From Opitutus sp. GAS368 (GTDB taxonomy: Bacteria > Verrucomicrobiota > Verrucomicrobiia > Opitutales > Opitutaceae): DNA of 24,990 nt. Below the pieces are notes generated by a model, which ran no database searches, had not been told where the DNA came from, and saw nothing but the letters and a program-made list of their open reading frames with translations. Numbering within the stretch: position 1 is the stretch's first letter; every line of letters begins with the position of its first letter. The stretch is taken from NCBI GenBank assembly GCA_945862035.1, contig CAMAXB010000008.1:1-24990 (forward strand). Direction: 5' to 3'. The position numbers and the translations under genes are program-made. Of this stretch, positions 1-7,794 are shown one piece after another.

Positions 1-576
1 CGTGATCTCCAATTTTCTCATGATCTGGCTGCGATGCATTTGGATCGTCGATGCCCTCAGTCCTAGCTGCTTGCCAATCTCCGCATCACTCAGCGCCTGT
101 CCGATGCGGGAAAGAATCTCCACCTCCCAATCACTCAGGATCTTGGTGAAGCACGCGGGGTCGTCGCGCATCGCCTGCTTCCGCTCCAGCAGGTAGGGCG
201 AGTGGTATCGGCGACCCGCCTTCAGCGTCGCCAATGCCTCCCTCAACATCGCCACCCCGCCGTTGCGCTTGTCGACGAAGCCCTCAAGCCCCAGCCGCTC
301 CACCCTCAGCATCGTGTAGTCCTCACAGTGGGCCGAGACCACAACGATCTTCGGCCGCTCCTGCCGCTTCAGTTGATCGTCCACCAGATCAAAGCCACTC
401 CCGTCCGGCAGATCGAGATCCAGCAATACCAGATCCACCTGCTCCGCCGCCAGCGTCGCACGCGCCGTCGCCAAGTCCGCCGCCTCAAACACGCGGCTCG
501 CCCCACCGGCCACGAGGCAGACCTGCAGCAGCAGCGAACGGTAGATCGCGAAGTCCTCGACAACGAGTACTGTCAT
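1..576 (-). CDS. NarL/LuxR-family response regulator, C-terminus cut by window edge
   Basis: DNA-binding response regulator of a two-component system, open to the left edge (192 residues, no stop seen). The ATG at 574-576 is the first good start. An N-terminal receiver domain (about residues 1-115) has the acidic pair E7/D8, phosphoacceptor D53 in LLDLDLPDG, S81 in the switch position and K103. A C-terminal LuxR/GerE helix-turn-helix (from about residue 150) is recognisable from LSDAEIGKQLGL followed by STIQMHRSQIMRKL. The missing piece should be only some 10-30 residues. No partner histidine kinase is adjacent; the only kinase trace in the window is the pseudogene near 22.1-23.1 kb, whose receivers are of a different type. 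The target genes cannot be inferred. The overlapping plus-strand open frames in this stretch are shadows. Confidence 0.9.
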   Translation of the reverse strand, partial: MTVLVVEDFAIYRSLLLQVCLVAGGASRVFEAADLATARATLAAEQVDLVLLDLDLPDGSGFDLVDDQLKRQERPKIVVVSAHCEDYTMLRVERLGLEGFVDKRNGGVAMLREALATLKAGRRYHSPYLLERKQAMRDDPACFTKILSDWEVEILSRIGQALSDAEIGKQLGLRASTIQMHRSQIMRKLEIT

Positions 577-893
577 TTGTTGGCGATAAACTAGGAGGGC
601 TTCCGTAGAACTCAAGCCTTCCTACCGACCAATTAACCCGCTTCCCCGCCGGAAATTTTCTTTATCCTGTTTTCTTCGAAATTTTGAACGACCTCGCCCC
701 CACTGCGTCTCTCTCATCGTTGGTTAGTGTTCTTTTCGGTAGTTCATAGTTCATAGTTTAATAAGTCGGCAAGGGCGCTGGGGTTGTTACCCAGCGCCCT
801 TACTGTTTTTGGGGGGTGGGCACACCCGCCGTCACCGCTGCGCGGCACGGCCTTGCGGCCGACACACGCCTGCGCCACGTTTGCGTGACTACC
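577..893. other. Intergenic region between divergent regulator and rsmE
   Basis: No convincing gene lies here. The stretch is locally AT-richer than its surroundings (about 640-770), fitting promoter DNA for the two divergent genes, but I found no -35/-10 pair good enough to call. It contains a short tandem repeat (gttcatagttcatagttt, 741-759) and the strong hairpin listed separately at 771-810. An open frame extends rsmE upstream to about 816, but family length argues against using it. Confidence 0.5.
771..810 (+). terminator. Intrinsic-terminator-like hairpin with no obvious upstream gene
   Basis: A perfect 12-bp stem (771-782, aagggcgctggg, pairs with 790-801) with a 7-nt loop is followed within 5 nt by a run of five T (806-810). 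This is the classical layout of a rho-independent terminator on the plus strand. No plus-strand gene lies between the left window edge and the hairpin, so it may end a small RNA or lost gene, or act as an attenuator or insulator in the leader of rsmE, whose start is 84 nt downstream. On the minus strand the hairpin lacks a T tract. Confidence 0.7.
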
Positions 894-1646
894 ATGCCCG
901 ACTTTCGCGCCTTCAGCCTGCCAGACCAACGCGAGCCGCGTGAGATCCGCCTCTCTCCCGAAGAGTCCCACCACCTGGTTGTCGTCAATCGGGCGCGATC
1001 CGGCGACACCGTCGTCGTCTTTGACGGCCGCGGCACCGAGTGGATCTGTACCCTCGCGGATGCCCGCAAGAATGCCGCCGTCCTCAGCGCACGGCTCACC
1101 CAGCAGGCCCGCCCCCTCCCCTATGCCATCACCCTCGGCCAGGCTCTGCCCAAAGGGGGCTCGATGGATGCCATCGTGCGGAAGGCCACCGAACTCGGTG
1201 CCGCCTGCATCGCCCCACTCGAAAGCGAGCGCACCCAGGTCCACCTCGCGGCAGACCGCTCGGATCGGAAAATAGAAAAATGGCAGGTCGCCGCCCTCGA
1301 GGCCGCCAAGCAATGCGGCAATCCCTGGCTCCCGGAAATCCTTCCAGTCCAATCCGCCACCGCCTTTGTGGAATCAGCCCGGGGCTATGATCTGAAACTG
1401 ATCGCCAGCCTGCATCCCGGCGCCCAGACACTCAAGCCGGTCCTCACCGCGTTCACGGCCATCCACGGCCGCCCGCCCAAAAAGGTCGCCTGGATGGTCG
1501 GCCCCGAGGGCGACTTCACCCCAGCCGAGATGAATCTCGCGGTATCTGCGGGCTTCGTCCCCATCACCCTCGGTCCGCTCGTGCTCCGCTGCGAGACCGC
1601 GGCCATCTACGCGCTGAGCGTGCTCAGTCACGAACTGCAGGGCTGA
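894..1646 (+). CDS. rsmE: 16S rRNA (uracil-1498-N3)-methyltransferase RsmE
   Basis: SPOUT-class methyltransferase that uses S-adenosylmethionine to methylate N3 of U1498 in helix 44 of 16S rRNA. The 250-residue product matches the usual RsmE length of about 240-250. Family motifs are present: EAAKQCGN (136-143), MVGPEGDFT (201-209) and LGPLVLRCETA (226-236); the last two form the SAM-binding trefoil knot. The N-terminal part (1-75) is the PUA-like RNA-binding domain. I chose the ATG at 894 because the open frame extends to 816 but the extra 26 residues would precede the conserved PUA start. There is no Shine-Dalgarno motif upstream. The gene is transcribed alone and converges on the lipoyl-KASIII gene, with 31 nt between the stops. 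Confidence 0.93.
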   Translation: MPDFRAFSLPDQREPREIRLSPEESHHLVVVNRARSGDTVVVFDGRGTEWICTLADARKNAAVLSARLTQQARPLPYAITLGQALPKGGSMDAIVRKATELGAACIAPLESERTQVHLAADRSDRKIEKWQVAALEAAKQCGNPWLPEILPVQSATAFVESARGYDLKLIASLHPGAQTLKPVLTAFTAIHGRPPKKVAWMVGPEGDFTPAEMNLAVSAGFVPITLGPLVLRCETAAIYALSVLSHELQG

Positions 1647-1677
1647 GCCGGCGCGCACCTTCGCGGACGGCGCGGGC

Positions 1678-3246
1678 TCACCAGACGAGAAGTCCGCCGG
1701 CAAAGGTCAGGCCGGCACCCACGCTGCAAAACACGATCTTGTTGCCGGGCTGGAAAATCCCCTCCTCCACCGCCCAGCCGAGCGCCATCGAGACACTCGC
1801 GCCCGACGTGTTGCCGTACTTGGCAATCGTGACCACGAATTTGTCGTAGGGAATCCCCACCCGCTTGCCCACCGCGCGGAGGATGCGCTCGTTGGCCTGG
1901 TGCGGCACAATCCAGTCCACATCCGCCGCCGTCAGCTGGTGGCGCGCCAGCGTGGCCTCAATCTGGTCGGCAAAACCGATCACCGCGCTCTTGAAGACCG
2001 CCGTGCCGTTCATGCGCAGATAAAAGTCATCGCGGTCATGGCCGCCCGGATGAGGCACCGGCTGCCGCGCGCCCCCTCCGCGCCGCTCGATCGCTTCAAA
2101 CTGGTTGGCATCGCTCGACAGGCCCATGCGGTGCAGCCGATGGCCGCCGCTCGCGCCGGTCAGGATCGCCGCCCCCGCACCATCCCCGAAGAGAAAGGCC
2201 GTCTCATGGTCCTTCGGATTGGTGATGCGCGAGAGCAACTCCGCCGTCACCACCACCAGATTCTTGGCCGTCCCGCCCCGGATGAAGCAGCGCCCCACCT
2301 CAAGTGCATACAGCCAGCCCGAACACGCTGCGTTCAGATCGAACGCCAGTGCCTTGGGGATCCCGAGGCGCCGCGCCAATGCGCACGCCATGGAGGGAAT
2401 CGGCTGATCGGGAATGACCGTCGCCATGATCAAGCCATCGATCTGCTCGATCTTCATGCCGGCCTGCACCAATGCATGCTCGACCGCGATGGCCGCAAGA
2501 TCGGTGGCCGTTTCGGACTCGCCGGCATAACGGCGTTCCTTGATCCCGGTGAGCTTCAGCATCTCTTCCTCGGTGCGACCCGGAAAGGCCTTCAGGATAT
2601 CGCTGGTCGGCCGGATGTTCTTGGGCACCGCATAGCCCACGCCCGCAATGCAGACCGTGCCGTCGACACTCACGGCCACGGCACCCGCCGCCGCCTTGGC
2701 CACTGTCTCCCCCGCCGGTGCGGGTCGGCTCGCCAAATAGCGGGCAACGTCATCACCCGAGACGCGACCGCCCGGGCCCGTGGCGTCGATCGCCGTCACC
2801 GCGGCCGGGTCAATTCCCGCATCCTGCAATAACTTGATCGCGCGCGGGGTCCACACGGGACCGCCCGCAGGATTGACCGCCGCCGGCGCCGCGGCCTTGG
2901 GCACGGGCGCGACTGAGGCAGCCGCCAGAGTGGCAGTGGCGGCTCGGGTGCTGACGGCCGCCGCAGCACCGCTGCTGAGCAAATGGCGCTGGGAAAGGTC
3001 CGCGGTCTCCATGCGGACAAAAGGCGCTCCGGATTCGACGATGTCGCCCGCTCGGCAGGCGAAGCTCAGCACGACCCCGTCGCACGGCGCCTCAAACTCA
3101 AAGACGGACTTGTCGCTCTCCAGCTCGGCAATCTTGTCGCCCTTGGCCACGCGAGCGCCGTTTTGCACCTTGATGTCGATGACCGTGAGCTCGCTCACGG
3201 TTGCTCCCATGGAGGGAACCGGGACGTCGATCAGGAAAGAGTCCAT
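1678..3246 (-). CDS. Lipoyl domain - subunit-binding domain - ketoacyl-ACP synthase III fusion
   Basis: A 522-residue three-part protein. Residues 1-83 form a lipoyl domain with attachment lysine K46 in ESDKS (DK is typical of lipoyl, not biotin, domains). An Ala/Pro-rich linker (84-130) follows, then a peripheral-subunit-binding domain at about 131-174 (TPRAIKLLQDAGID, then GPGGRVSGDDVARYL). After a second linker comes a full FabH/KASIII domain (196-522) with the triad C308 (NAACSGW), H449 (VPHQANERI) and N479 (KYGNTSGAS), and the usual C-terminal GAGLTFAGG. KASIII normally condenses an acyl-CoA primer with malonyl-ACP. The front half is that of a 2-oxoacid dehydrogenase E2, but no E2 acyltransferase domain is present. 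The gene lies 89 nt downstream of kdsA on the same strand, possibly in the pyrG-kdsA operon. The domain calls are secure; coupling of a dehydrogenase to chain initiation is inference. Confidence 0.93.
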   Translation of the reverse strand: MDSFLIDVPVPSMGATVSELTVIDIKVQNGARVAKGDKIAELESDKSVFEFEAPCDGVVLSFACRAGDIVESGAPFVRMETADLSQRHLLSSGAAAAVSTRAATATLAAASVAPVPKAAAPAAVNPAGGPVWTPRAIKLLQDAGIDPAAVTAIDATGPGGRVSGDDVARYLASRPAPAGETVAKAAAGAVAVSVDGTVCIAGVGYAVPKNIRPTSDILKAFPGRTEEEMLKLTGIKERRYAGESETATDLAAIAVEHALVQAGMKIEQIDGLIMATVIPDQPIPSMACALARRLGIPKALAFDLNAACSGWLYALEVGRCFIRGGTAKNLVVVTAELLSRITNPKDHETAFLFGDGAGAAILTGASGGHRLHRMGLSSDANQFEAIERRGGGARQPVPHPGGHDRDDFYLRMNGTAVFKSAVIGFADQIEATLARHQLTAADVDWIVPHQANERILRAVGKRVGIPYDKFVVTIAKYGNTSGASVSMALGWAVEEGIFQPGNKIVFCSVGAGLTFAGGLLVW

Positions 3247-3335
3247 ATCGGTTTTGATGCCTAAAGTGAGACAGGCGTGCCGCCGCGGTCAATGGTCCGC
3301 ATGGCAAATCAATGGCCGGCCCGGGCCCCTCCGCG

Positions 3336-4133
3336 TCAGGCGCGCACCGCGCGCCACACCCCGAGGCAGCGGGCCAGCAGGGTGTCCAAGTCCCCGAGCG
3401 GCACCATGTTGGGTCCGTCGGAAATCGCGCGATCCGGATCCGGGTGCGTCTCCATAAACAACCCATCCGCCCCCGCCCCCAACGCGGCCAGCGCGAGCGG
3501 CGGCACGAACTCCCGCTGCCCCCCGCTCTTGCCCCCGGCCGCGCCCGGAAGCTGCACACTGTGGGTCGCGTCAAAGACGGTCGGAAACCCATTCGCCCGC
3601 ATGATCGCGAACGACCGCATGTCCACCACCAGGTTCTGGTAGCCAAAGGTGGTTCCGCGCTCGGTCTGCCAGATCTCCGCCGCCCCACCCTGCTTCAACT
3701 TGCCCGTGACGTGAACCATCTCCTGCGGCGAAAGGAACTGTCCCTTCTTCACATTCACGACCCGCCCCGTGGCCGCCGCTGCCAGAAGCAGGTCGGTCTG
3801 CCGGCAGAGAAAAGCCGGGATCTGAATCACGTCGCACACTGCCGCCACCGGCGCGATCTGCGACTCGTCATGAATGTCCGTCAGGACCGGAAAACCGTAC
3901 TCCCGCTTCACGAGGCCCAGCAGCCGCAGTCCCTCCTCGAGGCCCGTGCCCCGACCGCCCGCGAGCGAGGTGCGGTTGGCCTTGTCGAAGGAGCCCTTGA
4001 AAACGATCCGCAGCTCCGGCCGTTCCTGCTGGATCTGCCTCAGGCGGTCGGCCACGACCCGGCAGACGGCCTCACTTTCGAGCGAGCAGGGACCGGCAAT
4101 GAGCAGCAGCTTCGCCGGATCGTAAAGCGCCAT
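3336..4133 (-). CDS. kdsA: 3-deoxy-D-manno-octulosonate 8-phosphate synthase (KdsA), metal-dependent type
   Basis: Cytoplasmic enzyme condensing phosphoenolpyruvate with D-arabinose 5-phosphate to give KDO 8-phosphate, the precursor of the inner-core sugar of lipopolysaccharide. The 265-residue length is typical. The start reads LLLIAGPCSLES; the Cys at residue 16, where metal-independent enzymes such as that of E. coli have Asn, marks the metal-dependent class. The other expected ligands are also visible: H191 (DATHSVQ), E228 (METHPDPD) and D239 (SDGPNM). The KANRTS phosphate-binding motif is at 51-56. The gene begins 28 nt after the pyrG stop, an arrangement common in Gram-negative bacteria, so co-transcription with pyrG is likely. 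CTP made by PyrG is also used by KdsB to activate KDO. Confidence 0.95.
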   Translation of the reverse strand: MALYDPAKLLLIAGPCSLESEAVCRVVADRLRQIQQERPELRIVFKGSFDKANRTSLAGGRGTGLEEGLRLLGLVKREYGFPVLTDIHDESQIAPVAAVCDVIQIPAFLCRQTDLLLAAAATGRVVNVKKGQFLSPQEMVHVTGKLKQGGAAEIWQTERGTTFGYQNLVVDMRSFAIMRANGFPTVFDATHSVQLPGAAGGKSGGQREFVPPLALAALGAGADGLFMETHPDPDRAISDGPNMVPLGDLDTLLARCLGVWRAVRA

Positions 4134-4161
4134 GGTGTCGGTTGCAGATCGGTCGGACCGG

Positions 4162-5787
4162 TCACTTCTTCCGCGCCTTGGCCCCGCGCTTGCCCGCGCG
4201 TTTCTGCTTCAGGGTCGCGCCGATAAAGGCCGCGAAAAGCGGATGCGCACGGTTTGGCTTGGACTGGAACTCCGGATGAAACTGAACCGCCAGAAACCAC
4301 GGGTGGTTCTTGAGCTCGATGATCTCGACCAGGTTTCTTCGCGGATTGATGCCACTCACGACCAGGCCGGCCCGCTGGAGCGCGCCGACATAAGCGTTGT
4401 TGACCTCAAAGCGATGACGATGCCGCTCGCGCACGCTGGCCGTACCATAGGCCTTGGCCGCAAGGGTACCAGCGGTCAGCGCACACTCGTAGCTCCCGAG
4501 GCGCATGGTCGCCCCCTTGTCGATGATCTTCTTCTGCTCCTCCATCATGTTGATGATGGGGTTGGCGGTGTCCGGCGCGAATTCGGTGCTGTTCGCGTCC
4601 TTCAGCTTGAGCACATTGCGGGCAAACTCGATGACCGCGATCTGCAGGCCGAGGCAGAGGCCGTAATACGGAACCTTTTTCTCCCGGGCGTAGCGCGCCG
4701 CGGCGATCTTGCCCTCGGTGCCGCGATCACCGAAGCCGCCCGGCACCAGAATGCCGTCGAGCCCCTTCAGGAGGTTCAGGCCATTCTTCTTTTCGAGGTC
4801 CTCCGCATCGATCCGGCGGATCGTCACCTTGCAATTGTTGGCAATGCCCGCGTGCGTGATCGACTCGTAGACCGACTTGTAGGCGTCCTGCAGCTCGATG
4901 TACTTGCCGACGACCCCGATGGTGACCTCGTGCGCAGGATTCTTCACGCGCCGCACGATCTCATGCCAGATATTCTTGGACGGATGGGGATTCTTGAGCC
5001 CGAAGAGATCAATGACGAGCTGATCCATGCCCTCTTTCTGCAGCGCTAGCGGCAGTTCGTAGATCGAGGCCACATCGGTGCACTCAATGACGGCCTTCAC
5101 CGGCACATTGCAGAACATGGAAATCTTGTCCCGCAGACCGTGATCAAGGGGGTGATCGCAGCGGCAGACCAGGATGTCCGGCTGGATTCCGATCTCGCGG
5201 AGCTTGGCGACGGATTGCTGCGTGGGCTTGGTCTTGAGTTCGCCCGCCGCCTGCAGATAAGGCACCAGCGTGACGTGAATGAAGATCACGTCATGGGGAC
5301 CGACCTCGAGCGCGAATTGGCGCATGGCCTCGAGGAAGGGCAGGCCCTCGATGTCGCCCGTGGTGCCGCCGATCTCCGTGATCAGCACATCGACATCCTT
5401 GGCCGACTGGTAAATGCGCTCCTTGATCTCATTCGTGACGTGCGGGATCACCTGCACGGTCTTGCCGAGGTATACGCCGCGACGCTCCTTCTGGATCACG
5501 CTCTCGTAAACCTGGCCCGAACTCAGGCTGTTGAGACGCGACAGTTTACCGCTGGTGAAACGCTCGTAGTGCCCGAGATCGAGGTCTGTTTCGGCACCAT
5601 CCTCGAGAACGTAGACCTCGCCGTGCTGGAACGGACTCATGGTACCCGGGTCGACGTTCAGGTAGGGATCAAATTTCTGGATGCGCACCTTGAGGCCGCG
5701 CAGCTCCAGCAACGCGCCCAACGCCGCCGCGGTCAGGCCTTTGCCCAACGAGGAAACCACGCCGCCGGTCACGAAAATATACTTCAT
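4162..5787 (-). CDS. pyrG: CTP synthase
   Basis: Makes CTP from UTP, ATP and glutamine, the last step of pyrimidine nucleotide synthesis. The product is 541 residues, close to the usual 535-550. The N-terminal synthetase domain opens with KYIFVTGGVVSSLGKG, containing the P-loop. The C-terminal class I glutamine amidotransferase domain has nucleophile C378 (YGLCLGLQ) and H504/E506 (QFHPEF), with the oxyanion-loop region PGGFGDRG at 349-356. The C-terminal tail is Lys/Arg rich. The open frame runs 31 codons further upstream, but homologues start at MKYIF, so I use the ATG at 5785-5787. It lies downstream of a small membrane-protein gene (61 nt gap) and upstream of kdsA (28 nt gap), in a likely operon. 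Confidence 0.97.
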   Translation of the reverse strand: MKYIFVTGGVVSSLGKGLTAAALGALLELRGLKVRIQKFDPYLNVDPGTMSPFQHGEVYVLEDGAETDLDLGHYERFTSGKLSRLNSLSSGQVYESVIQKERRGVYLGKTVQVIPHVTNEIKERIYQSAKDVDVLITEIGGTTGDIEGLPFLEAMRQFALEVGPHDVIFIHVTLVPYLQAAGELKTKPTQQSVAKLREIGIQPDILVCRCDHPLDHGLRDKISMFCNVPVKAVIECTDVASIYELPLALQKEGMDQLVIDLFGLKNPHPSKNIWHEIVRRVKNPAHEVTIGVVGKYIELQDAYKSVYESITHAGIANNCKVTIRRIDAEDLEKKNGLNLLKGLDGILVPGGFGDRGTEGKIAAARYAREKKVPYYGLCLGLQIAVIEFARNVLKLKDANSTEFAPDTANPIINMMEEQKKIIDKGATMRLGSYECALTAGTLAAKAYGTASVRERHRHRFEVNNAYVGALQRAGLVVSGINPRRNLVEIIELKNHPWFLAVQFHPEFQSKPNRAHPLFAAFIGATLKQKRAGKRGAKARKK

Positions 5788-5848
5788 CGGACTCGGGTAT
5801 GGAGGGACGCAAATGCGAGACAAGAAAAAGCTCGCCGGACCCGGCGGT

Positions 5849-6040
5849 TCACTCAAGCCACCAGAGGAAGATCCCCGCAAGGGCGACGGCCAGGAGCAGC
5901 GCGCCCATGACGTAGAGGGTGAGCTTGAGCAATTTGACCCCGATCCAGACCCCGATGATCGCGATCGTCGACAGGATCAGCGCCACCAACCAGCGCGGGT
6001 AGGTGGCGAACTCCTGGACGAAACGGTCAATCGGCTCCAT
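5849..6040 (-). CDS. Small membrane protein with two predicted transmembrane helices
   Basis: A 63-residue protein starting MEPIDRFVQEFATYP and followed by two hydrophobic stretches, about residues 17-35 and 40-60, separated by a short KLLK turn and ending in WWLE. The longer open frame to 6130 adds 30 Pro/Gly/Arg-rich residues that do not look like a real N-terminus, so the internal ATG at 6038-6040 is preferred. The gene is 61 nt upstream of pyrG on the same strand and divergent from the DUF6941-like gene, so the operon promoter probably lies in the 84-nt gap at 6041-6124. No known family is recognised. The hydrophobic pattern and operon position support a real gene, but no function can be assigned. 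Confidence 0.6.
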   Translation of the reverse strand: MEPIDRFVQEFATYPRWLVALILSTIAIIGVWIGVKLLKLTLYVMGALLLAVALAGIFLWWLE

Positions 6041-6124
6041 TGCCTGAGCAAAGCCCTCCCCGGGCGGAGGCCAAGCAATTCCCCGCTTGCCGGCCGCCGC
6101 CGGTCCGCGCCAGCATCGCGGTTC

Positions 6125-6508
6125 TTGCAATCAAAACCCCAAGTCCTCGCCTGGCTCACCTGTGATGGCGTCCATGTCGACCCCGCCACCGGCAAGCATA
6201 CGATTCTGGGTATTTTTGCGGCCATCCGCGGACGCCAGTTTCCCGTCGTGCACCCCTACATGGTGTGGTTCCTGACCCTCTCCGACGTCCCCACTGGCGC
6301 GCACAAGGTCAAGATCTCCATGGGGGCGGACCATGCATCGATGGCGCCGCTCATTGAGCAGCCTTTCGAATCCTCGAATCCCTTGCAGCGGATCAATCTC
6401 ATCAACGAGATCCGCAATCTCTCTTTTCCCAAGCCCGGCGACTACTCCTTGGTCATCGAGGTCGACGACGAGCCCCTGCTGGCCACCAGCCTCACCGTTT
6501 CCGGCTAA
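6125..6508 (+). CDS. DUF6941-like small conserved protein
   Basis: A protein of about 127 residues carrying the pattern LTCDGVHVDPATGKHTILGIF near its N-terminus, then a beta-rich region ending in a conserved-looking PGDYSLVIEVDDEPLLATSL segment. This resembles the small DUF6941-type family found in Verrucomicrobiota and Planctomycetota; the family name is from memory. No ATG exists at a sensible place. I propose the TTG at 6125-6127 (MQSKPQVLAWLTCDG), because upstream the frame is antisense to the membrane-protein gene and low in information. Function is unknown; there is no signal peptide or membrane helix, so it is probably cytoplasmic. Its stop is 9 nt before the PfkB kinase ATG, implying a two-gene operon. 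Confidence 0.75.
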   Translation: MQSKPQVLAWLTCDGVHVDPATGKHTILGIFAAIRGRQFPVVHPYMVWFLTLSDVPTGAHKVKISMGADHASMAPLIEQPFESSNPLQRINLINEIRNLSFPKPGDYSLVIEVDDEPLLATSLTVSG

Positions 6509-6517
6509 TCTTTTCCC

Positions 6518-7531
6518 ATGCCCTCCCCTTCCGCCCACCCATTCGATCTCGTCGGTATCGGCTCGCCGATCATGGATCTGCTCGCGCCCGTCCATGACAC
6601 CTTCCTCAATCATGTGCCGGGAGAAAAGGGCGGCATGGTGCTCGTCGACAGCGATGAGATGCACCAGATCCTGCAGAAACTTGAACGCGATCCGGCCCAT
6701 TCCACGGGCGGATCCGCCGCAAACGTCACCTTCAACGCCACCCGCCTCGGCCTCCGCACTACGTTTCTCGGCAAGCTGGGCAACGACGAGTTTGCCCACC
6801 GCTACCGGGAGCAGTTCGCCGCCGTCGGCGTCGATGCCTCGCGCTTCAAGCACGGTGACAAACCGAACGCTCGCTGCCTCGCACTCGTCACGCCGGACGC
6901 TCAACGCACGATGCGCACCGACCTCGGCGCCGCGATGACGCTCGCCCCGCACGAGCTGTCCGCGGCCGACTTCGCCGGCTGCCGCCACGCCCACATTGAG
7001 GGCTATCTCGTCTTCAACCAGGCGCTGGCGGATGCCGCGCTCGCCGGCGCTCGCTCGGCCGGTTGCAGCGTGAGCCTCGACCTCTCGTCCTTCGAAGTGG
7101 TGGGCGCCTCGCGCGATTGGCTCTTCTCCCAGTTCAAGCGCGGCATCGACATCGTCTTCGCCAACGAGGACGAGATCCGCGCGCTCTTTCCCGACAGCAA
7201 GGTCGGCTACGAGGCACTGGCCCAGGAACTCGCAGGGCACGGGGTCACCGCCGCCGTCAAGGTCGGCAAGGACGGCGCTTGGATCGCGCAGGACAAGGAA
7301 CTTTACCGCATCGAGCCGCTCCACATCCCCAACGTGGTCGACACGAATGGTGCCGGTGACGCCTGGGCCTCCGGCTTCCTTTATGGCTACCTCCGCGGCT
7401 GGCCCCTGCCGGCCGCCGGCCGTCTCGCCTCCCACATGGGCGGCGAAACCGTCCGCCACATGGGCCCGATCATTCCAGCCAGCCACTGGGCCGATGTGCA
7501 CCACCGGGCTCTCGGTCTCGCGCCGGTCTAA
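6518..7531 (+). CDS. PfkB-family sugar/nucleoside kinase (adenosine-kinase-like)
   Basis: A 337-residue ribokinase-fold kinase that transfers ATP gamma-phosphate to a sugar or nucleoside hydroxyl. Both PfkB signatures are visible: STGGSAANVTFNATRLG (62-78), with the GlyGly substrate-binding turn, and DTNGAGDAWASGFLYG (275-290), with the anion hole and catalytic base D281. The pattern LGKLGNDEFAHRYREQF is also typical. The overall similarity is to the adenosine kinase-like branch rather than fructokinase, but the substrate cannot be fixed from sequence alone. The ATG at 6518 follows a pyrimidine-rich leader (ttttccc) with no Shine-Dalgarno motif. It is probably translated from the same mRNA as the DUF6941-like gene 9 nt upstream. 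Confidence 0.88.
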   Translation: MPSPSAHPFDLVGIGSPIMDLLAPVHDTFLNHVPGEKGGMVLVDSDEMHQILQKLERDPAHSTGGSAANVTFNATRLGLRTTFLGKLGNDEFAHRYREQFAAVGVDASRFKHGDKPNARCLALVTPDAQRTMRTDLGAAMTLAPHELSAADFAGCRHAHIEGYLVFNQALADAALAGARSAGCSVSLDLSSFEVVGASRDWLFSQFKRGIDIVFANEDEIRALFPDSKVGYEALAQELAGHGVTAAVKVGKDGAWIAQDKELYRIEPLHIPNVVDTNGAGDAWASGFLYGYLRGWPLPAAGRLASHMGGETVRHMGPIIPASHWADVHHRALGLAPV

Positions 7532-7560
7532 GGCGCCTCGCGGCCTTCCTTCTCGTCCCC

Positions 7561-7734
7561 ATGAGCGCAGTGGGCAGCGCTTGGTTTCCCATCAGCCTCG
7601 TGCCGGACTTCAGTCGGCTCAAACGGGTTGCCCGGTCCAGGGAGGACTTCTCTCAGGTGCTCTGGAACGGCGACGGCCTCGTCGCCCTCCTGCCGACGCT
7701 CGGCATCCTGACCTTCATCACGCCACCATCATGA
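7561..7734 (+). CDS. Doubtful short ORF, possible remnant
   Basis: A 57-codon frame beginning ATG 29 nt after the PfkB kinase stop (MSAVGSAWFPISLVPDF at the start). Residues 40-55 are hydrophobic (LVALLPTLGILTFI). It stops at 7732-7734 in a sequence (atcatga) that could restart a 15-codon frame. I recognise no family. It may be a small translated peptide, the decayed 5' end of a membrane-protein gene, or chance. The rest of 7532-7890 holds no other gene candidate, only the AT-rich inverted repeat described next. Confidence 0.25.
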   Translation: MSAVGSAWFPISLVPDFSRLKRVARSREDFSQVLWNGDGLVALLPTLGILTFITPPS

Positions 7735-7794
7735 CCATCGCCCCGTGGCGGTTCAAACGCGGGATGGTCGTCGGCTAACGCCTCTGGATTTTCG

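Noticed and set aside
202..594. Plus-strand open frames at the left end
   Set aside because: They lie opposite the response-regulator gene, whose receiver and helix-turn-helix motifs are clear on the minus strand.
4132..5049. A 305-codon plus-strand frame opposite pyrG
   Set aside because: pyrG is certain over the whole stretch; the plus-strand translation has no family features.
6131..7504. A 457-codon minus-strand frame opposite the DUF6941-like and PfkB kinase genes
   Set aside because: The PfkB signatures on the plus strand settle the coding strand; the antisense sequence is a compositional shadow.
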